A stretch of 64,000 nt of DNA from DATJUF01 sp035524095 (GTDB taxonomy: Bacteria; Desulfobacterota; Binatia; Binatales; Binataceae). Location: assembly GCA_035524095.1 (NCBI GenBank), contig DATKPK010000189.1, positions 8,144 to 72,143 on the forward strand, read 5' to 3'. The stretch's first letter is position 1; each line of letters begins with the position of its first letter. The position numbers and the translations under genes are program-made. Below, in pieces: positions 1 to 8,315 of the stretch. The notes under the pieces are model-generated. The model worked only from the letters and a program-made list of their open reading frames with translations. It was not told the DNA's origin and ran no database searches.

Positions 1-1
1 C

Positions 2-811
2 TTCGCACTTGAGTTGGCGAAGGAAGCGCGTGAGCTTGCAGCCTCACCGGCACTCAAGCCGACCGATCACGAAGTCGTGGTGGTGACGGATCCGCATTTC
101 AATGGACTGGTGTCGCATGAAATCGTGGGTCATCCGTGCGAAGCCGATCGCGCTCTCAAGATGGAAGCGGCCTATGCGGGTCGGAGCTGGCTGTTGCGAT
201 CACTGGCGGAGAATGAGATTGGGCAGAGGATCGGATCGGAGCTGTTATCGGCGTGCTCGGACCCGTCGCTCGACGGTTATGGCTATTACCGCTACGACCA
301 TGAAGGGACTGAGGGCCGGCGCGTTCAGCATATCGAAAATGGAATCTTTCGCGGCTTTATAAATTCGCGCGCTACGGCTGCGGCACTTGGAGTTGAGCCG
401 AACGGGTCGGCGCGTGCGAGTGAGGCGTGGCATACACCGCTAATCCGCATGTCGAATACGTTTTTCATGCCGGGAGTGAGTGACCCGCAAAAGATTATCG
501 GAGAGGTTGAGCACGGCTATTACATCTGCGGCAACCTGATACCGTCGATCGCGGAGTCGCGCGAGAATTTTCGTATATCGGCGCGCAAAGTCTACGAGAT
601 CAATCACGGACAGCTCGGGCAGCTCTATCGGTCGGGCAGCGTAATCGCGGATTCGAAGAGTTTTTTCATGCATGTGGACGCGGTTGGTAATGACCTGCGG
701 CTGATCGCAATTCCGAATTGCGGCAAGGGCCAGCCGATGCAAGCTAAGCGGATGTCGAACGGCGGACCGACGCTGCGGTCGCGGGCGCGGCTCGGCGGCG
801 GCCAAGCCTGA
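2..811 (+). CDS. TldD-family metalloprotease, 5' end cut by window
   Basis: The reading frame is open from base 2, so the N-terminus lies outside the window and the TTG at 14 need not be the start. About 270 C-terminal residues are visible. The sequence SHEIVGHPCEAD carries the HExxxH zinc-site signature of TldD near its start, followed by the glycine- and aromatic-rich C-terminal domain typical of the family. TldD pairs with TldE/PmbA to form a protease that unfolds and trims small peptides, including precursors of modified natural-product peptides such as microcin B17. The stop overlaps the ATG of the next gene by one base (TGATG), indicating translational coupling to the TldE-like partner. 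The family call is firm. The peptide substrate is unknown. Confidence 0.9.
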   Translation, partial: FALELAKEARELAASPALKPTDHEVVVVTDPHFNGLVSHEIVGHPCEADRALKMEAAYAGRSWLLRSLAENEIGQRIGSELLSACSDPSLDGYGYYRYDHEGTEGRRVQHIENGIFRGFINSRATAAALGVEPNGSARASEAWHTPLIRMSNTFFMPGVSDPQKIIGEVEHGYYICGNLIPSIAESRENFRISARKVYEINHGQLGQLYRSGSVIADSKSFFMHVDAVGNDLRLIAIPNCGKGQPMQAKRMSNGGPTLRSRARLGGGQA

Positions 812-2343
812 TGCTGCCGCGGGCTGAACTCAAGAATTTTGTACGCGAGGCGCGAGTACTGATTGCGCGGGAACGCGACCTCAGCGCTTTCGAAATTTAC
901 GCGTCCGCCAGCGAGGATCGCGTCGCGCGGATAAACTACACGTCTGACATTCCGTCGCGCGGGGTTGAAGAGTTCAAGTCACTGAATGCTGAGGGCTTTG
1001 CGCTTCGGATCGTAATGAAGCGTGATGCGCACGAGACGGGGACGGCGGCGATCGCGGGTGACCTGGGTCTCGAAGCGGTACGCGATGCATTGAAGCGTGC
1101 GCGCAATGCAGTAGTGGTTGATCCGCACTTCAATGGTTTGCCGGCGGAGCCATCCAAGCTCCGAGCGGGAGAAGCGGCGAGTGCGAATGATTTGATGCGG
1201 GCGAACGATGGTTTGCTAGCGTCGGCGGCATGGCAAGTGATCGGCGGAGCAATTAAGACTTTCAGAACCAAGGGGCCAAGCGGACTCGACCGGCCTGGAC
1301 TGATTGTCGGCGGAGATCTTTCCATAATCCGAGATCGGATCGCAGTAACGAATTCAAACTATCGCGATATCAGAACGGATGAGAATGCGCGCTTCGCCTC
1401 ATCCATTACCGTGTTGGGCGAGGCGCTTGACGCTAAAGGAACGGCTAGTGCGGTCGGCGGATCGGTTGCTGAGGTAACGCGGTCGGCGGCGCGGCTCGGG
1501 CGTCAGGCGGTGTTGAAGGCGCTCGCACTGCAACACGGAGAGCGTCCGCCCCCGGGGCCATATCGGGTGGTTCTCGGAGCGCAACCGCTGGCTGAGATCG
1601 TCAACTACATGGTGCTTCCGTCGCTGACGACGGGAGCGTTTCACGCATCGAACTCGGCTTATCATGGACGTTTCGGGATGCGCGTGATGGATAAACGGAT
1701 CAGCCTAATTGACGATCCGCTGACGACTGGCGGCCCGGTGAAGCGGCGGATTACGTGCGAAGGATTGCCAACCGCAAAGACCGATTTGATCAAATCAGGT
1801 GAACTGGTCGGGCTGCTATCGAACTTTTACGACGCTAGGCGGCTGATCAACGATCGGCATCGCGCGGAAAAGCTCGGCCCCGCGGGGGATAGAGTGACTA
1901 TGTTTCCTGTATGCAGCGGATATCGGCTGGGTGACGGAGCGGCGCGGCGCTTTGATGCACATCCGGGGGCGAGCGGCACTAACGTGATAATGCGCGCGCG
2001 CGATGGTATCAGCGACGAGGAGTTGATCGAGCAAGCGGGCGAGGGAATTTACGTCGGCCGCGTATGGTACACCTATCCAATCAACGGCCAGCGAAACGGT
2101 GATTTCACCTGCACGATCAGCGGCGATTCGTACGTGATTCGCGGCGGGAAACTCGTGAAACCGTTGGCGCCCAACTGTTTGCGCATTAACGCGAATATCG
2201 AAGATGTGTTCACGCATCCAGTTGCGGTGGGGCGGCGCGCCCAGGCAGCGTCGGTATGGGGATCGCCGGAGGCGTATTTCATGCCTGCGCTGCTAGCGGA
2301 CGGAATCACGCTCGCGGCGGTTGGCGCAGCAGATTCGGATTGA
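811..2343 (+). CDS. TldE/PmbA-family protein, partner of the upstream TldD
   Basis: The 510-residue product has the TldD/PmbA fold: an N-terminal domain ending near residue 110 in DPHFNGLP and a C-terminal domain with the family's Gly-rich strands. It lacks the HExxxH zinc site, as expected for the non-catalytic TldE subunit that pairs with TldD in a heterodimeric protease. The ATG overlaps the stop of the catalytic subunit, and the next gene starts three bases after its stop, so the three genes are probably one operon. It is longer than E. coli TldE (about 450 residues). Its role in peptide processing is inferred from the family. Confidence 0.88.
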   Translation: MLPRAELKNFVREARVLIARERDLSAFEIYASASEDRVARINYTSDIPSRGVEEFKSLNAEGFALRIVMKRDAHETGTAAIAGDLGLEAVRDALKRARNAVVVDPHFNGLPAEPSKLRAGEAASANDLMRANDGLLASAAWQVIGGAIKTFRTKGPSGLDRPGLIVGGDLSIIRDRIAVTNSNYRDIRTDENARFASSITVLGEALDAKGTASAVGGSVAEVTRSAARLGRQAVLKALALQHGERPPPGPYRVVLGAQPLAEIVNYMVLPSLTTGAFHASNSAYHGRFGMRVMDKRISLIDDPLTTGGPVKRRITCEGLPTAKTDLIKSGELVGLLSNFYDARRLINDRHRAEKLGPAGDRVTMFPVCSGYRLGDGAARRFDAHPGASGTNVIMRARDGISDEELIEQAGEGIYVGRVWYTYPINGQRNGDFTCTISGDSYVIRGGKLVKPLAPNCLRINANIEDVFTHPVAVGRRAQAASVWGSPEAYFMPALLADGITLAAVGAADSD

Positions 2344-2346
2344 GCG

Positions 2347-3402
2347 TTGCCGTCGGGTCCACGCAAATCAGCTTCGGTTGCGAAAGCTCTCTCGCCGGAT
2401 TCACCAATCGCGCGGATGACGGCGCGCGGAATCGTCGTCGCTGCGAACCCAGAGGATTGGCGGCGCATCCGTACGTCCTTCAAGCTCGAAAACCATCTGC
2501 GGATACCGGGATTTATTGAACCTGAACTGCTCGAAGTGATGCGCAAATACCTGCGGCGGGCGCGTTTCGAGGAGAGCGAATACGGTACGGTTGGGCGCGA
2601 TCTGGCGCTGTGGGACAGTCCGGTGGCGGGCGCACTCCATCTGCTGATGAACGATCCAGCGTTGCTCGATTTCGCACGGCGAATCAGCGGATGCGGACCG
2701 ATCGGGAGCTTTACCGGCCGGCTATACCGGATGGTCACGACGCCCGGGATGGACTTCGATTGGCATAGCGATTTGAAGGAAGGCGATTTACGAGTCGGGT
2801 TGGCGATGACGGTCAATCTCGGAACCAGGCCATATCATGGCGGGATGCTGGAGATGAAGCGCGTCGATGAGGACGCCATCACCGAGATTCCGAACGTTGG
2901 GCCGGGCGATGCGATCATCTTTCGCCTCGCGCGGAATTTACGTCATCGTGTGACGCCGGTCGAAGGGAAGGTGCCTAAGACGGCGTTTACCGGATGGTTC
3001 ATGCTGGCGCCGAATTTCGCTCAGCTCCGCCGTGAATGGCTGGCTGGGCAATATGAGGTGAATGGAGCTGTCCCACGCCGAAGGCGCAAGCCGGTGATGC
3101 CGTCGCCTACGGATGCTTTCTCGATCTCACCGACGGTGGTGACGCTCGGGACGAGCGATGAGACGATTATCGCGAGCATCGCCACAGGGCGGTTCCATGG
3201 GTTGAACGAGACAGCGGTGCGAATGTGGGAGTTGATGGGGCGGGGGCAATCGCTGCATCGTTCCGCGCTAGCGCTGGCGCGGGAATACGGAGTGGGCGTG
3301 GCGGTAGTCGAGCGTGACCTAACCGAGCTGGCCGCGAACCTGGCGGCGCGTCAATTGATCACGCTCGGAATCGGAAACGAGAAGCCCGCTCACAACTGTT
3401 AG
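2347..3402 (+). CDS. 2-oxoglutarate/Fe(II) oxygenase fused to a PqqD-like domain
   Basis: The N-terminal 250 residues look like a prolyl-hydroxylase-type 2-oxoglutarate oxygenase. They contain a WHSD iron motif (H140, D142), a distal H200, and K211 in the place expected for 2-oxoglutarate binding. Residues about 256-341 resemble PqqD, the peptide-binding winged-helix fold (RRE) that hands precursor peptides to modifying enzymes; FHGLNETAVRMWELM matches its core. The start used is TTG, three bases after the tldE-like stop; ATG at 2416 would remove 23 unconserved-looking residues. Behind a TldD/TldE pair, the fusion suggests hydroxylation of a leader-bearing peptide followed by proteolysis. That function is inferred. 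No precursor peptide is visible in the window. The gene overlaps the convergent lipoprotein gene by four bases. Confidence 0.8.
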   Translation: MPSGPRKSASVAKALSPDSPIARMTARGIVVAANPEDWRRIRTSFKLENHLRIPGFIEPELLEVMRKYLRRARFEESEYGTVGRDLALWDSPVAGALHLLMNDPALLDFARRISGCGPIGSFTGRLYRMVTTPGMDFDWHSDLKEGDLRVGLAMTVNLGTRPYHGGMLEMKRVDEDAITEIPNVGPGDAIIFRLARNLRHRVTPVEGKVPKTAFTGWFMLAPNFAQLRREWLAGQYEVNGAVPRRRRKPVMPSPTDAFSISPTVVTLGTSDETIIASIATGRFHGLNETAVRMWELMGRGQSLHRSALALAREYGVGVAVVERDLTELAANLAARQLITLGIGNEKPAHNC

Positions 3403-3863
3403 TGGACGAGGTGATCGTCGCGGTAGGTTTCCTGTTTGCTCGTGTAGCCAGTGGGATCCCAGCGGGTCCATACGCCTTCGCGCTTGCCCATGCGATACTC
3501 GCCCTCGATTGACTTGACGCCGTTGAAATACCAACTGGTGTGGAGTCCATCTTGGAGACCATTGTGGAAATGGTCAACGGCTGAGCGTTGGCCGTTGGCG
3601 TACCAGGTGGTCCATTCCCCTTCCTGAACGCCATCGCGGTAGCTGCCTTGGATTAGCTTGTCGTTGCCTTCGCCGTAAACGATGAAAGGGCCCTCCTTGA
3701 CTGGCTTGCCATTGACGATTTTCTGACACCAGACTTCTTCACCCTTAGGTGGTGGAGCGCCCATCAGGGTGTCGCCGGGCGGACAGGTGAAGGTGGCCGT
3801 GTGATGGCAGGCGGCGAGACTCAGCGTCGCCAAAATGATACTGGCGAAGAACGGAGACCGCAT
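3399..3863 (-). CDS. Lipoprotein with MORN-like repeats (YwqK-antitoxin-like)
   Basis: Starting at the ATG at 3863, the product is 154 residues with a hydrophobic N-terminus ending in a lipobox LAAC, so it is probably exported and lipid-anchored. The rest contains about four MORN-like repeats of the form G.Y.DG..EG.WT.WY.NG, at GSYRDGVQEGEWTTWYANG, HFHNGLQDGLHTSWYFNG, EYRMGKREGVWTRWDPTG and an edge repeat. Proteins with these repeats are often annotated as YwqK-family antitoxins, but a lipidated envelope protein is more likely structural. An upstream in-frame start at 3923 would put 20 residues before the signal and is disfavoured. No cognate toxin gene is next to it. Function unknown. Confidence 0.75.
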   Translation of the reverse strand: MRSPFFASIILATLSLAACHHTATFTCPPGDTLMGAPPPKGEEVWCQKIVNGKPVKEGPFIVYGEGNDKLIQGSYRDGVQEGEWTTWYANGQRSAVDHFHNGLQDGLHTSWYFNGVKSIEGEYRMGKREGVWTRWDPTGYTSKQETYRDDHLVH

Positions 3864-3955
3864 CAGCGAATTGGAAATCGAAGCGGGCGGTACGCGCCAA
3901 TCACGCGTTACTGCCCGCTCCATTGAGAGATCAGCCCCGAAGGGCCGACAGTTGC

Positions 3956-5647
3956 CTAGTTTGCGCCGGTCGAACCGAGCAGGTTGCCGCCCAACGTCGG
4001 GTGGCCGACCGTCTTGTCGCCGATGATGTTGACCATCGCGGGCTTGCCGGACTTAAAGGCGCGTTCAAGCGCGGGAACGATTTCGTCAGGATCGGTAACG
4101 TTCTCGCCATGACAGCCCATCTCGGCAAAGGCCCGATCGTAACGAATGTCCTGCAGCATGTTGAACGGCTCAGTGCGATCTTTGAGCATCGGCATCGACT
4201 CGAAACTTGGACCCCACGAGCTGTTGTTGTAGAGCACACAGACGATCGGCAGTTTGTAGCGCGCGGCAGTTTCCATATCGAAACCGCCGATGCCGAGCCC
4301 GCCGTCGCCCATAATCAGCGCGACCTGTGAGCCGGGACGTGCGACCTGCACACCGATGCCCATTCCGAAGCCGTGGCCCACTGGGGCGAGCGGTCCCGCG
4401 TCGATGACCTGGCCGGGGAAGCGGGCGGTGAAGCCCTGGCTCATCCAACCCGACATAGTGAAGCTGTCGATAACGACCGTGGCGTTCTTATCGAGCACGG
4501 TGACGAGGTCCTTGGTCAGGCGCGCGGGATGAATGGGCTTGTTGGTGTGGAACTTCTTTTCGTTCTCGCCGACGACGCGGTCGAAATTGGCGCGTACCTC
4601 GCCCAATTCCTTGACCCATCCAGAGGAGCGATTCTTCGAGAAGTCGAGCTTCAACTCCTTGATACGGTTGATCATCTGGCGCAGCACCAGCTTCGGATCA
4701 CCGACCATCGGAACTTCAGCCGGCACCTGCCATCCGATGCGCGATGGCGTCGGATCAACCTGGATATACTTGGCCTTGTCGTTCCATGTCGGTGGGCGGC
4801 CGAAATGCTCGCCGCTCCAGAAGCGAAAGCCGAGGGTCAGAACCACGTCGGCGCGTCCGGTGAAGGGTTTTTTGAAGGCGCCGCGAATTGCCAGCGGATG
4901 CTCTTCGGAAACTGAGCCTTGGCCGGCGCGGCGGGCATAAACCGGAATCGAGGTAAGCTCGACGAACTCGCGCAATTCGGGCCCAGCCTGCGACCAGAAG
5001 AGGCCGTCACCGCCCGCGATCAAGGGACGTTCGGCGGCGTGCAGTAATTCTATCGCGCGATCAATCTTGGCCGGGTCGCCAGCGGAACGGACATCGTCGG
5101 GCGTAAAACGCATCCCGCCGCCTTTTTGACGGGCGTCGTCGTCCTTGGCGTAGAGAATATTCTGGGGGATCTCGACCAGGGCGACACCCTGCGGCGGCGC
5201 GAGCGCTTCGCGATAGGCCAGGCGCATATCGAATTCAATCGTGCTCCAATCCGTGACGCGCTTGGTGTACTTGGCGAAGCTGCGCAGCATGTCCGAGCCA
5301 TAGGCTTCCTGGAAGGAGCCTTGATGGTCCTCGGTGTTGGGATGCTGGCCGGAGACACAGACGACGGCGCTGTTGGTCATCGCGGCGAGACAGAGGCCGG
5401 TCATCGCGTTGGTCAGGCCGCATCCAGCGGTAACCATGCACAATCCGGCTTCGCCGGTCATGCGCGCATAGGCATCAGCGGCATAGGCGGTGGCCTGCTC
5501 ATGGCGCATATGGATCAACTTGATCTCGTGGTTGCGCAACTGGGCCAGGATTGGAAAAAGGTGACCACCATTGATTGCGAAACAATAGCGCGAACGGTTT
5601 TCGCGCATTATGCGCGCGACCAGTTCGCCCCCGTCAGCTTTGGCCAT
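3956..5647 (-). CDS. Thiamine-diphosphate-dependent enzyme (acetolactate synthase / acyl-CoA lyase-like)
   Basis: The 563-residue product has the three-domain layout of acetolactate synthase, oxalyl-CoA decarboxylase and 2-hydroxyacyl-CoA lyase. The catalytic Glu sits in MRHEQATAYAADAYARMTG (E50), and the cofactor motif GDGG...NN is in the C-terminal domain (GDGGLGIGGFDMET to LYNNSSWG). The start at 5647 is chosen because AAGGAGG lies eight bases upstream; a longer frame to 5752 has no such site. No regulatory acetolactate-synthase subunit gene is adjacent, which argues against a biosynthetic IlvB role. Carboligation or cleavage of a 2-hydroxyacyl-CoA or 2-keto acid is plausible. Substrate unknown. 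Confidence 0.85.
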   Translation of the reverse strand: MAKADGGELVARIMRENRSRYCFAINGGHLFPILAQLRNHEIKLIHMRHEQATAYAADAYARMTGEAGLCMVTAGCGLTNAMTGLCLAAMTNSAVVCVSGQHPNTEDHQGSFQEAYGSDMLRSFAKYTKRVTDWSTIEFDMRLAYREALAPPQGVALVEIPQNILYAKDDDARQKGGGMRFTPDDVRSAGDPAKIDRAIELLHAAERPLIAGGDGLFWSQAGPELREFVELTSIPVYARRAGQGSVSEEHPLAIRGAFKKPFTGRADVVLTLGFRFWSGEHFGRPPTWNDKAKYIQVDPTPSRIGWQVPAEVPMVGDPKLVLRQMINRIKELKLDFSKNRSSGWVKELGEVRANFDRVVGENEKKFHTNKPIHPARLTKDLVTVLDKNATVVIDSFTMSGWMSQGFTARFPGQVIDAGPLAPVGHGFGMGIGVQVARPGSQVALIMGDGGLGIGGFDMETAARYKLPIVCVLYNNSSWGPSFESMPMLKDRTEPFNMLQDIRYDRAFAEMGCHGENVTDPDEIVPALERAFKSGKPAMVNIIGDKTVGHPTLGGNLLGSTGAN

Positions 5648-5655
5648 CTGCAGAT

Positions 5656-5662
5656 CCTCCTT
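5656..5662 (-). promoter_or_regulatory. Ribosome binding site deciding the ThDP-enzyme start
   Basis: AAGGAGG on the minus strand, eight bases from the ATG at 5647, fixes that start over the in-frame codon 105 bases further upstream. Confidence 0.8.
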
Positions 5663-5918
5663 GATTAGTTCCGGCTTGGTTAGTCCCGGGCCGGCGGGCT
5701 GCGGACCGTGTAGCGGCTGAAAGACCACTATGGCCGGAGCGGGCTGGTGCACACGGGCTGGTAACTATCATCGAAACGAATCCTTGCACATTTTAGGGGT
5801 GAGCGAAAACCGCAGGCGCCGAAGAAAGCCGCTGGAGATATTGATAGCGTCCGCAAAGTTGATCGAGAGCGCAAAGACTGTAAATGTTGGGGACCGTTAG
5901 TGGTTTGGGGAGGTTCGG

Positions 5919-7310
5919 TTGCGCGGACAACTTGCAAAGCGAATTTTGACGGTCGTGATCGGATTGGCTGGTGCGATATTTACCGGACTTGCGGTTTCGA
6001 ATGCGTATGGCGCTTCGACGATTCCGCTGTCGGCTCCCGAGCCTTCAACTTCACCTGCCGTTTCGAATGCTGGTTCGGCAACACCTGCAAGGCCCGTCAC
6101 AGCTGCGAATGCCGCACCATTTGACTGGATGCAGCCAAAGACCTGGCCGTCACCATTCAACCCGTACTTGTGGCCATTCAATCTCTTCCCCGTGCCTGAA
6201 GTAGCGACCAATCCCAATGGCGGAGTGACCTATGGCATCCTGCTGGCCTTTCTATTCAAGGATCAGGATGGTCACATCAACAGTATCTTTGCGCCGGATG
6301 TTAACGAGAACAGCGAACTTGGACCGGGCGGATCGTTGAAGTATTTCGCCTACCCGTCAGAGGATACGCAATGGTCAGCGATTGGCGCAGCGCAGGAAAA
6401 CATCGCGCGAACGGTCGATTTGAACTACGAAACCGGACGGACGCATGAAAATTGGTGGTCGGCAGAGGGCGAGTTGTTCTTTGAAAGGGATCCAACTGAG
6501 CGATTCTACGGTATAGGCAACACAACCGACGAGGGCAACGAGACTAATTATACGACCGAGCAACTCTATTTCAGGGCCTTGCTGGGTTGGAATATAACTC
6601 ATGACCTGCAGCTAGCCTTCGTGACCAAGCCGCGCTACGTGCGGATTCAGGAAGGAGCATTCACCACGCTGCCGCAGATTTTCACGCTATTCCCTAACGT
6701 TAAGGGGATTAATGGCGGGAGCGAATTCTACAATGAGTTACGTCTAACCTATGACACGCGGGATTCGATTGAGATGCCCCGCAGTGGTGGCTTGGGTGTG
6801 CTTTACGGCGGCAACGCTGACCGGGCTTTGGCGAGCTCGGTTTCGTATAATCGAATCGGTGGCGAACTCGCCCGCTACTATTCGTTTGGCAAACGCTTTA
6901 CGCTGGCGATGCACGGCTATATGCAATACATGCCCGCGGGTGACGAAACGCCGTTTTGGTCGATGGGGTGGTTAGGCGGTGAACCCAGTGAGTTGTATTA
7001 CCGAGAAACGCTGCGGGGATTTGGTGCGGGCCGCTTTATCGACAACAATATGACGGACCTCAACATTGAGTTGCGCACACGGGTACTCGAAGCATCGGTG
7101 ATGGGCAATAAGGGAGTCCTCGAGGTGGCGCCGTTCCTTGACGCCGGGCAGGTCTTTCACAACGTATCGTACAATCCGGTGGCGGCGCTCCATCCCGCTG
7201 GTGGAATTGGGCTGCGGGCCTTGGCTGAGCCGTTCGTCGTCGCGTACCTGGATGTCGGATGGGGCGGTGAGGGCACGGCGATCTTTACCGGGATCGATTA
7301 TCCATTCTAA
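5919..7310 (+). CDS. Omp85-superfamily outer-membrane beta-barrel without POTRA domains
   Basis: The product is 463 residues. A Sec signal peptide ends at about SNAYGA and is followed by an Ala/Pro/Ser-rich linker. The barrel begins near residue 95 with a GGVTYG strand and ends in a C-terminal Phe, the usual outer-membrane assembly signal. The region ELRLTYDTRDSIEMPRSG resembles the conserved DTRD...P..G strand of Omp85/surface antigen D15 barrels. There is no room for POTRA repeats between signal and barrel, so this is a barrel-only member, unlike BamA or TamA. The start is TTG with GGGGAGG five bases upstream. Lipid or protein transport across the outer membrane is possible but not shown. 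Confidence 0.82.
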   Translation: MRGQLAKRILTVVIGLAGAIFTGLAVSNAYGASTIPLSAPEPSTSPAVSNAGSATPARPVTAANAAPFDWMQPKTWPSPFNPYLWPFNLFPVPEVATNPNGGVTYGILLAFLFKDQDGHINSIFAPDVNENSELGPGGSLKYFAYPSEDTQWSAIGAAQENIARTVDLNYETGRTHENWWSAEGELFFERDPTERFYGIGNTTDEGNETNYTTEQLYFRALLGWNITHDLQLAFVTKPRYVRIQEGAFTTLPQIFTLFPNVKGINGGSEFYNELRLTYDTRDSIEMPRSGGLGVLYGGNADRALASSVSYNRIGGELARYYSFGKRFTLAMHGYMQYMPAGDETPFWSMGWLGGEPSELYYRETLRGFGAGRFIDNNMTDLNIELRTRVLEASVMGNKGVLEVAPFLDAGQVFHNVSYNPVAALHPAGGIGLRALAEPFVVAYLDVGWGGEGTAIFTGIDYPF

Positions 7311-7366
7311 GGCTGTTTCCTACGGCCAGCGCATTAGTCAAGGGGCAGCTAGACAGGGGAGATTTG

Positions 7367-8263
7367 CTAGACGTTTCGGATGAAGGGAGTCAGCTTCAGG
7401 TGTGCGATCAAATCGCGCATCATCGAGGCTGAAAGATCAGCGGCAGTTTGCTTGGCCTGCGGACCCATCCGGGTCAAGCGAAGAAGGTTGCGCCGCGACG
7501 AGAGTGCGCTTTTAAGCGCCTCCGCGCCCATGGGATCGAAGCGGCAACAGGCGGCGGCGCCATGCTGTTCGAGGACGCCGGAAATCGCTTCCTGAGAGGC
7601 GCGGGCGAACATCTCGGCTTCGGCCCGATCGATCCGCTGCGCGCCACCAGTCGCGCGAATCACGCGATGCCATTGTTTGATACGGCGGAGGCCGCCTTCA
7701 AAGATGATGCGATGAGTAGAGAAACCGCCGAGCGGGCGGTCGATTGAACGCTTCAGCATCGCATCCAACGCGCTGAAATCGATTGCGAGAAGCTTGAGCA
7801 GCAACTCACGGTAATCGCGTTCGTAGAGACTGTCGAAACAAGCCTCGTTGTAGATGTGGCTGGGCAGGCCCTTGTCGAAATGGCCAATGAAACGGACGGG
7901 CAAAAAGAAATTGTGTGCGACGACGTCGGCAGCGAGATGGGCTAGGTAACCGAGCACGAAAGCTTGTTCGCGCTCGCTACGCGCGGATTGCATAAGGCCG
8001 AGACCGGTCGTCCAATTGTGGGAATGGCGCCTGAGACGGCTTTGGAAACGCCGTCCCTGCACAATATCGGGGGCGAGGCCGCCATAGAGAAAGACCTCGG
8101 GGAGGTTGACCAGGGCGGCTTGAAGCGGGGTCGAGGGGGTGATAACCGTCGCGAGTACTTGGACGCCCAAGGCGATATGGGTGACAGGGCCCCATGCGAA
8201 GGCCGGCGCAGGAGCGAGCACGACCCACGCGATCACCAGGCCGAATAGAGTCCCTAAGAACAT
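7367..8263 (-). CDS. Secreted zinc-dependent phospholipase C-like protein
   Basis: From the ATG at 8263 the protein starts with a clear signal peptide ending APAFA, directly followed by WGPVTH. In bacterial zinc phospholipases C the mature N-terminal Trp is a zinc ligand, so the predicted cleavage exposes the right residue. Further zinc-site motifs follow: LAPDI, HSHNW and GYLAHLAADVVAHNFFLP. The domain fills about 180 residues and the remaining 120 are unassigned. A TTG at 8302 would add 13 residues. It is divergent from the uracil-DNA glycosylase gene. The family call is good. Substrate and true enzymatic activity are not known, since many members of this family are uncharacterised. Confidence 0.8.
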   Translation of the reverse strand: MFLGTLFGLVIAWVVLAPAPAFAWGPVTHIALGVQVLATVITPSTPLQAALVNLPEVFLYGGLAPDIVQGRRFQSRLRRHSHNWTTGLGLMQSARSEREQAFVLGYLAHLAADVVAHNFFLPVRFIGHFDKGLPSHIYNEACFDSLYERDYRELLLKLLAIDFSALDAMLKRSIDRPLGGFSTHRIIFEGGLRRIKQWHRVIRATGGAQRIDRAEAEMFARASQEAISGVLEQHGAAACCRFDPMGAEALKSALSSRRNLLRLTRMGPQAKQTAADLSASMMRDLIAHLKLTPFIRNV

Positions 8264-8315
8264 TGGATAAAGTACACCGCTTCGATCACTCCAACCCAGC
8301 AATTGATTACATAAT

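Noticed and set aside
86..1144. The same peptide DPHFNGL in both the TldD and TldE proteins, considered as a recent shared element
   Set aside because: It sits at different structural positions, before HExxxH in one and in the N-terminal domain of the other. The flanking DNA differs, so it is a family-typical or chance match.
2073..2816. Long open frame antisense to the tldE-like and oxygenase genes
   Set aside because: It runs antisense through two genes with strong domain matches, and its product is Arg/Ser-rich with no recognisable domain, the usual shadow of GC-rich coding sequence.
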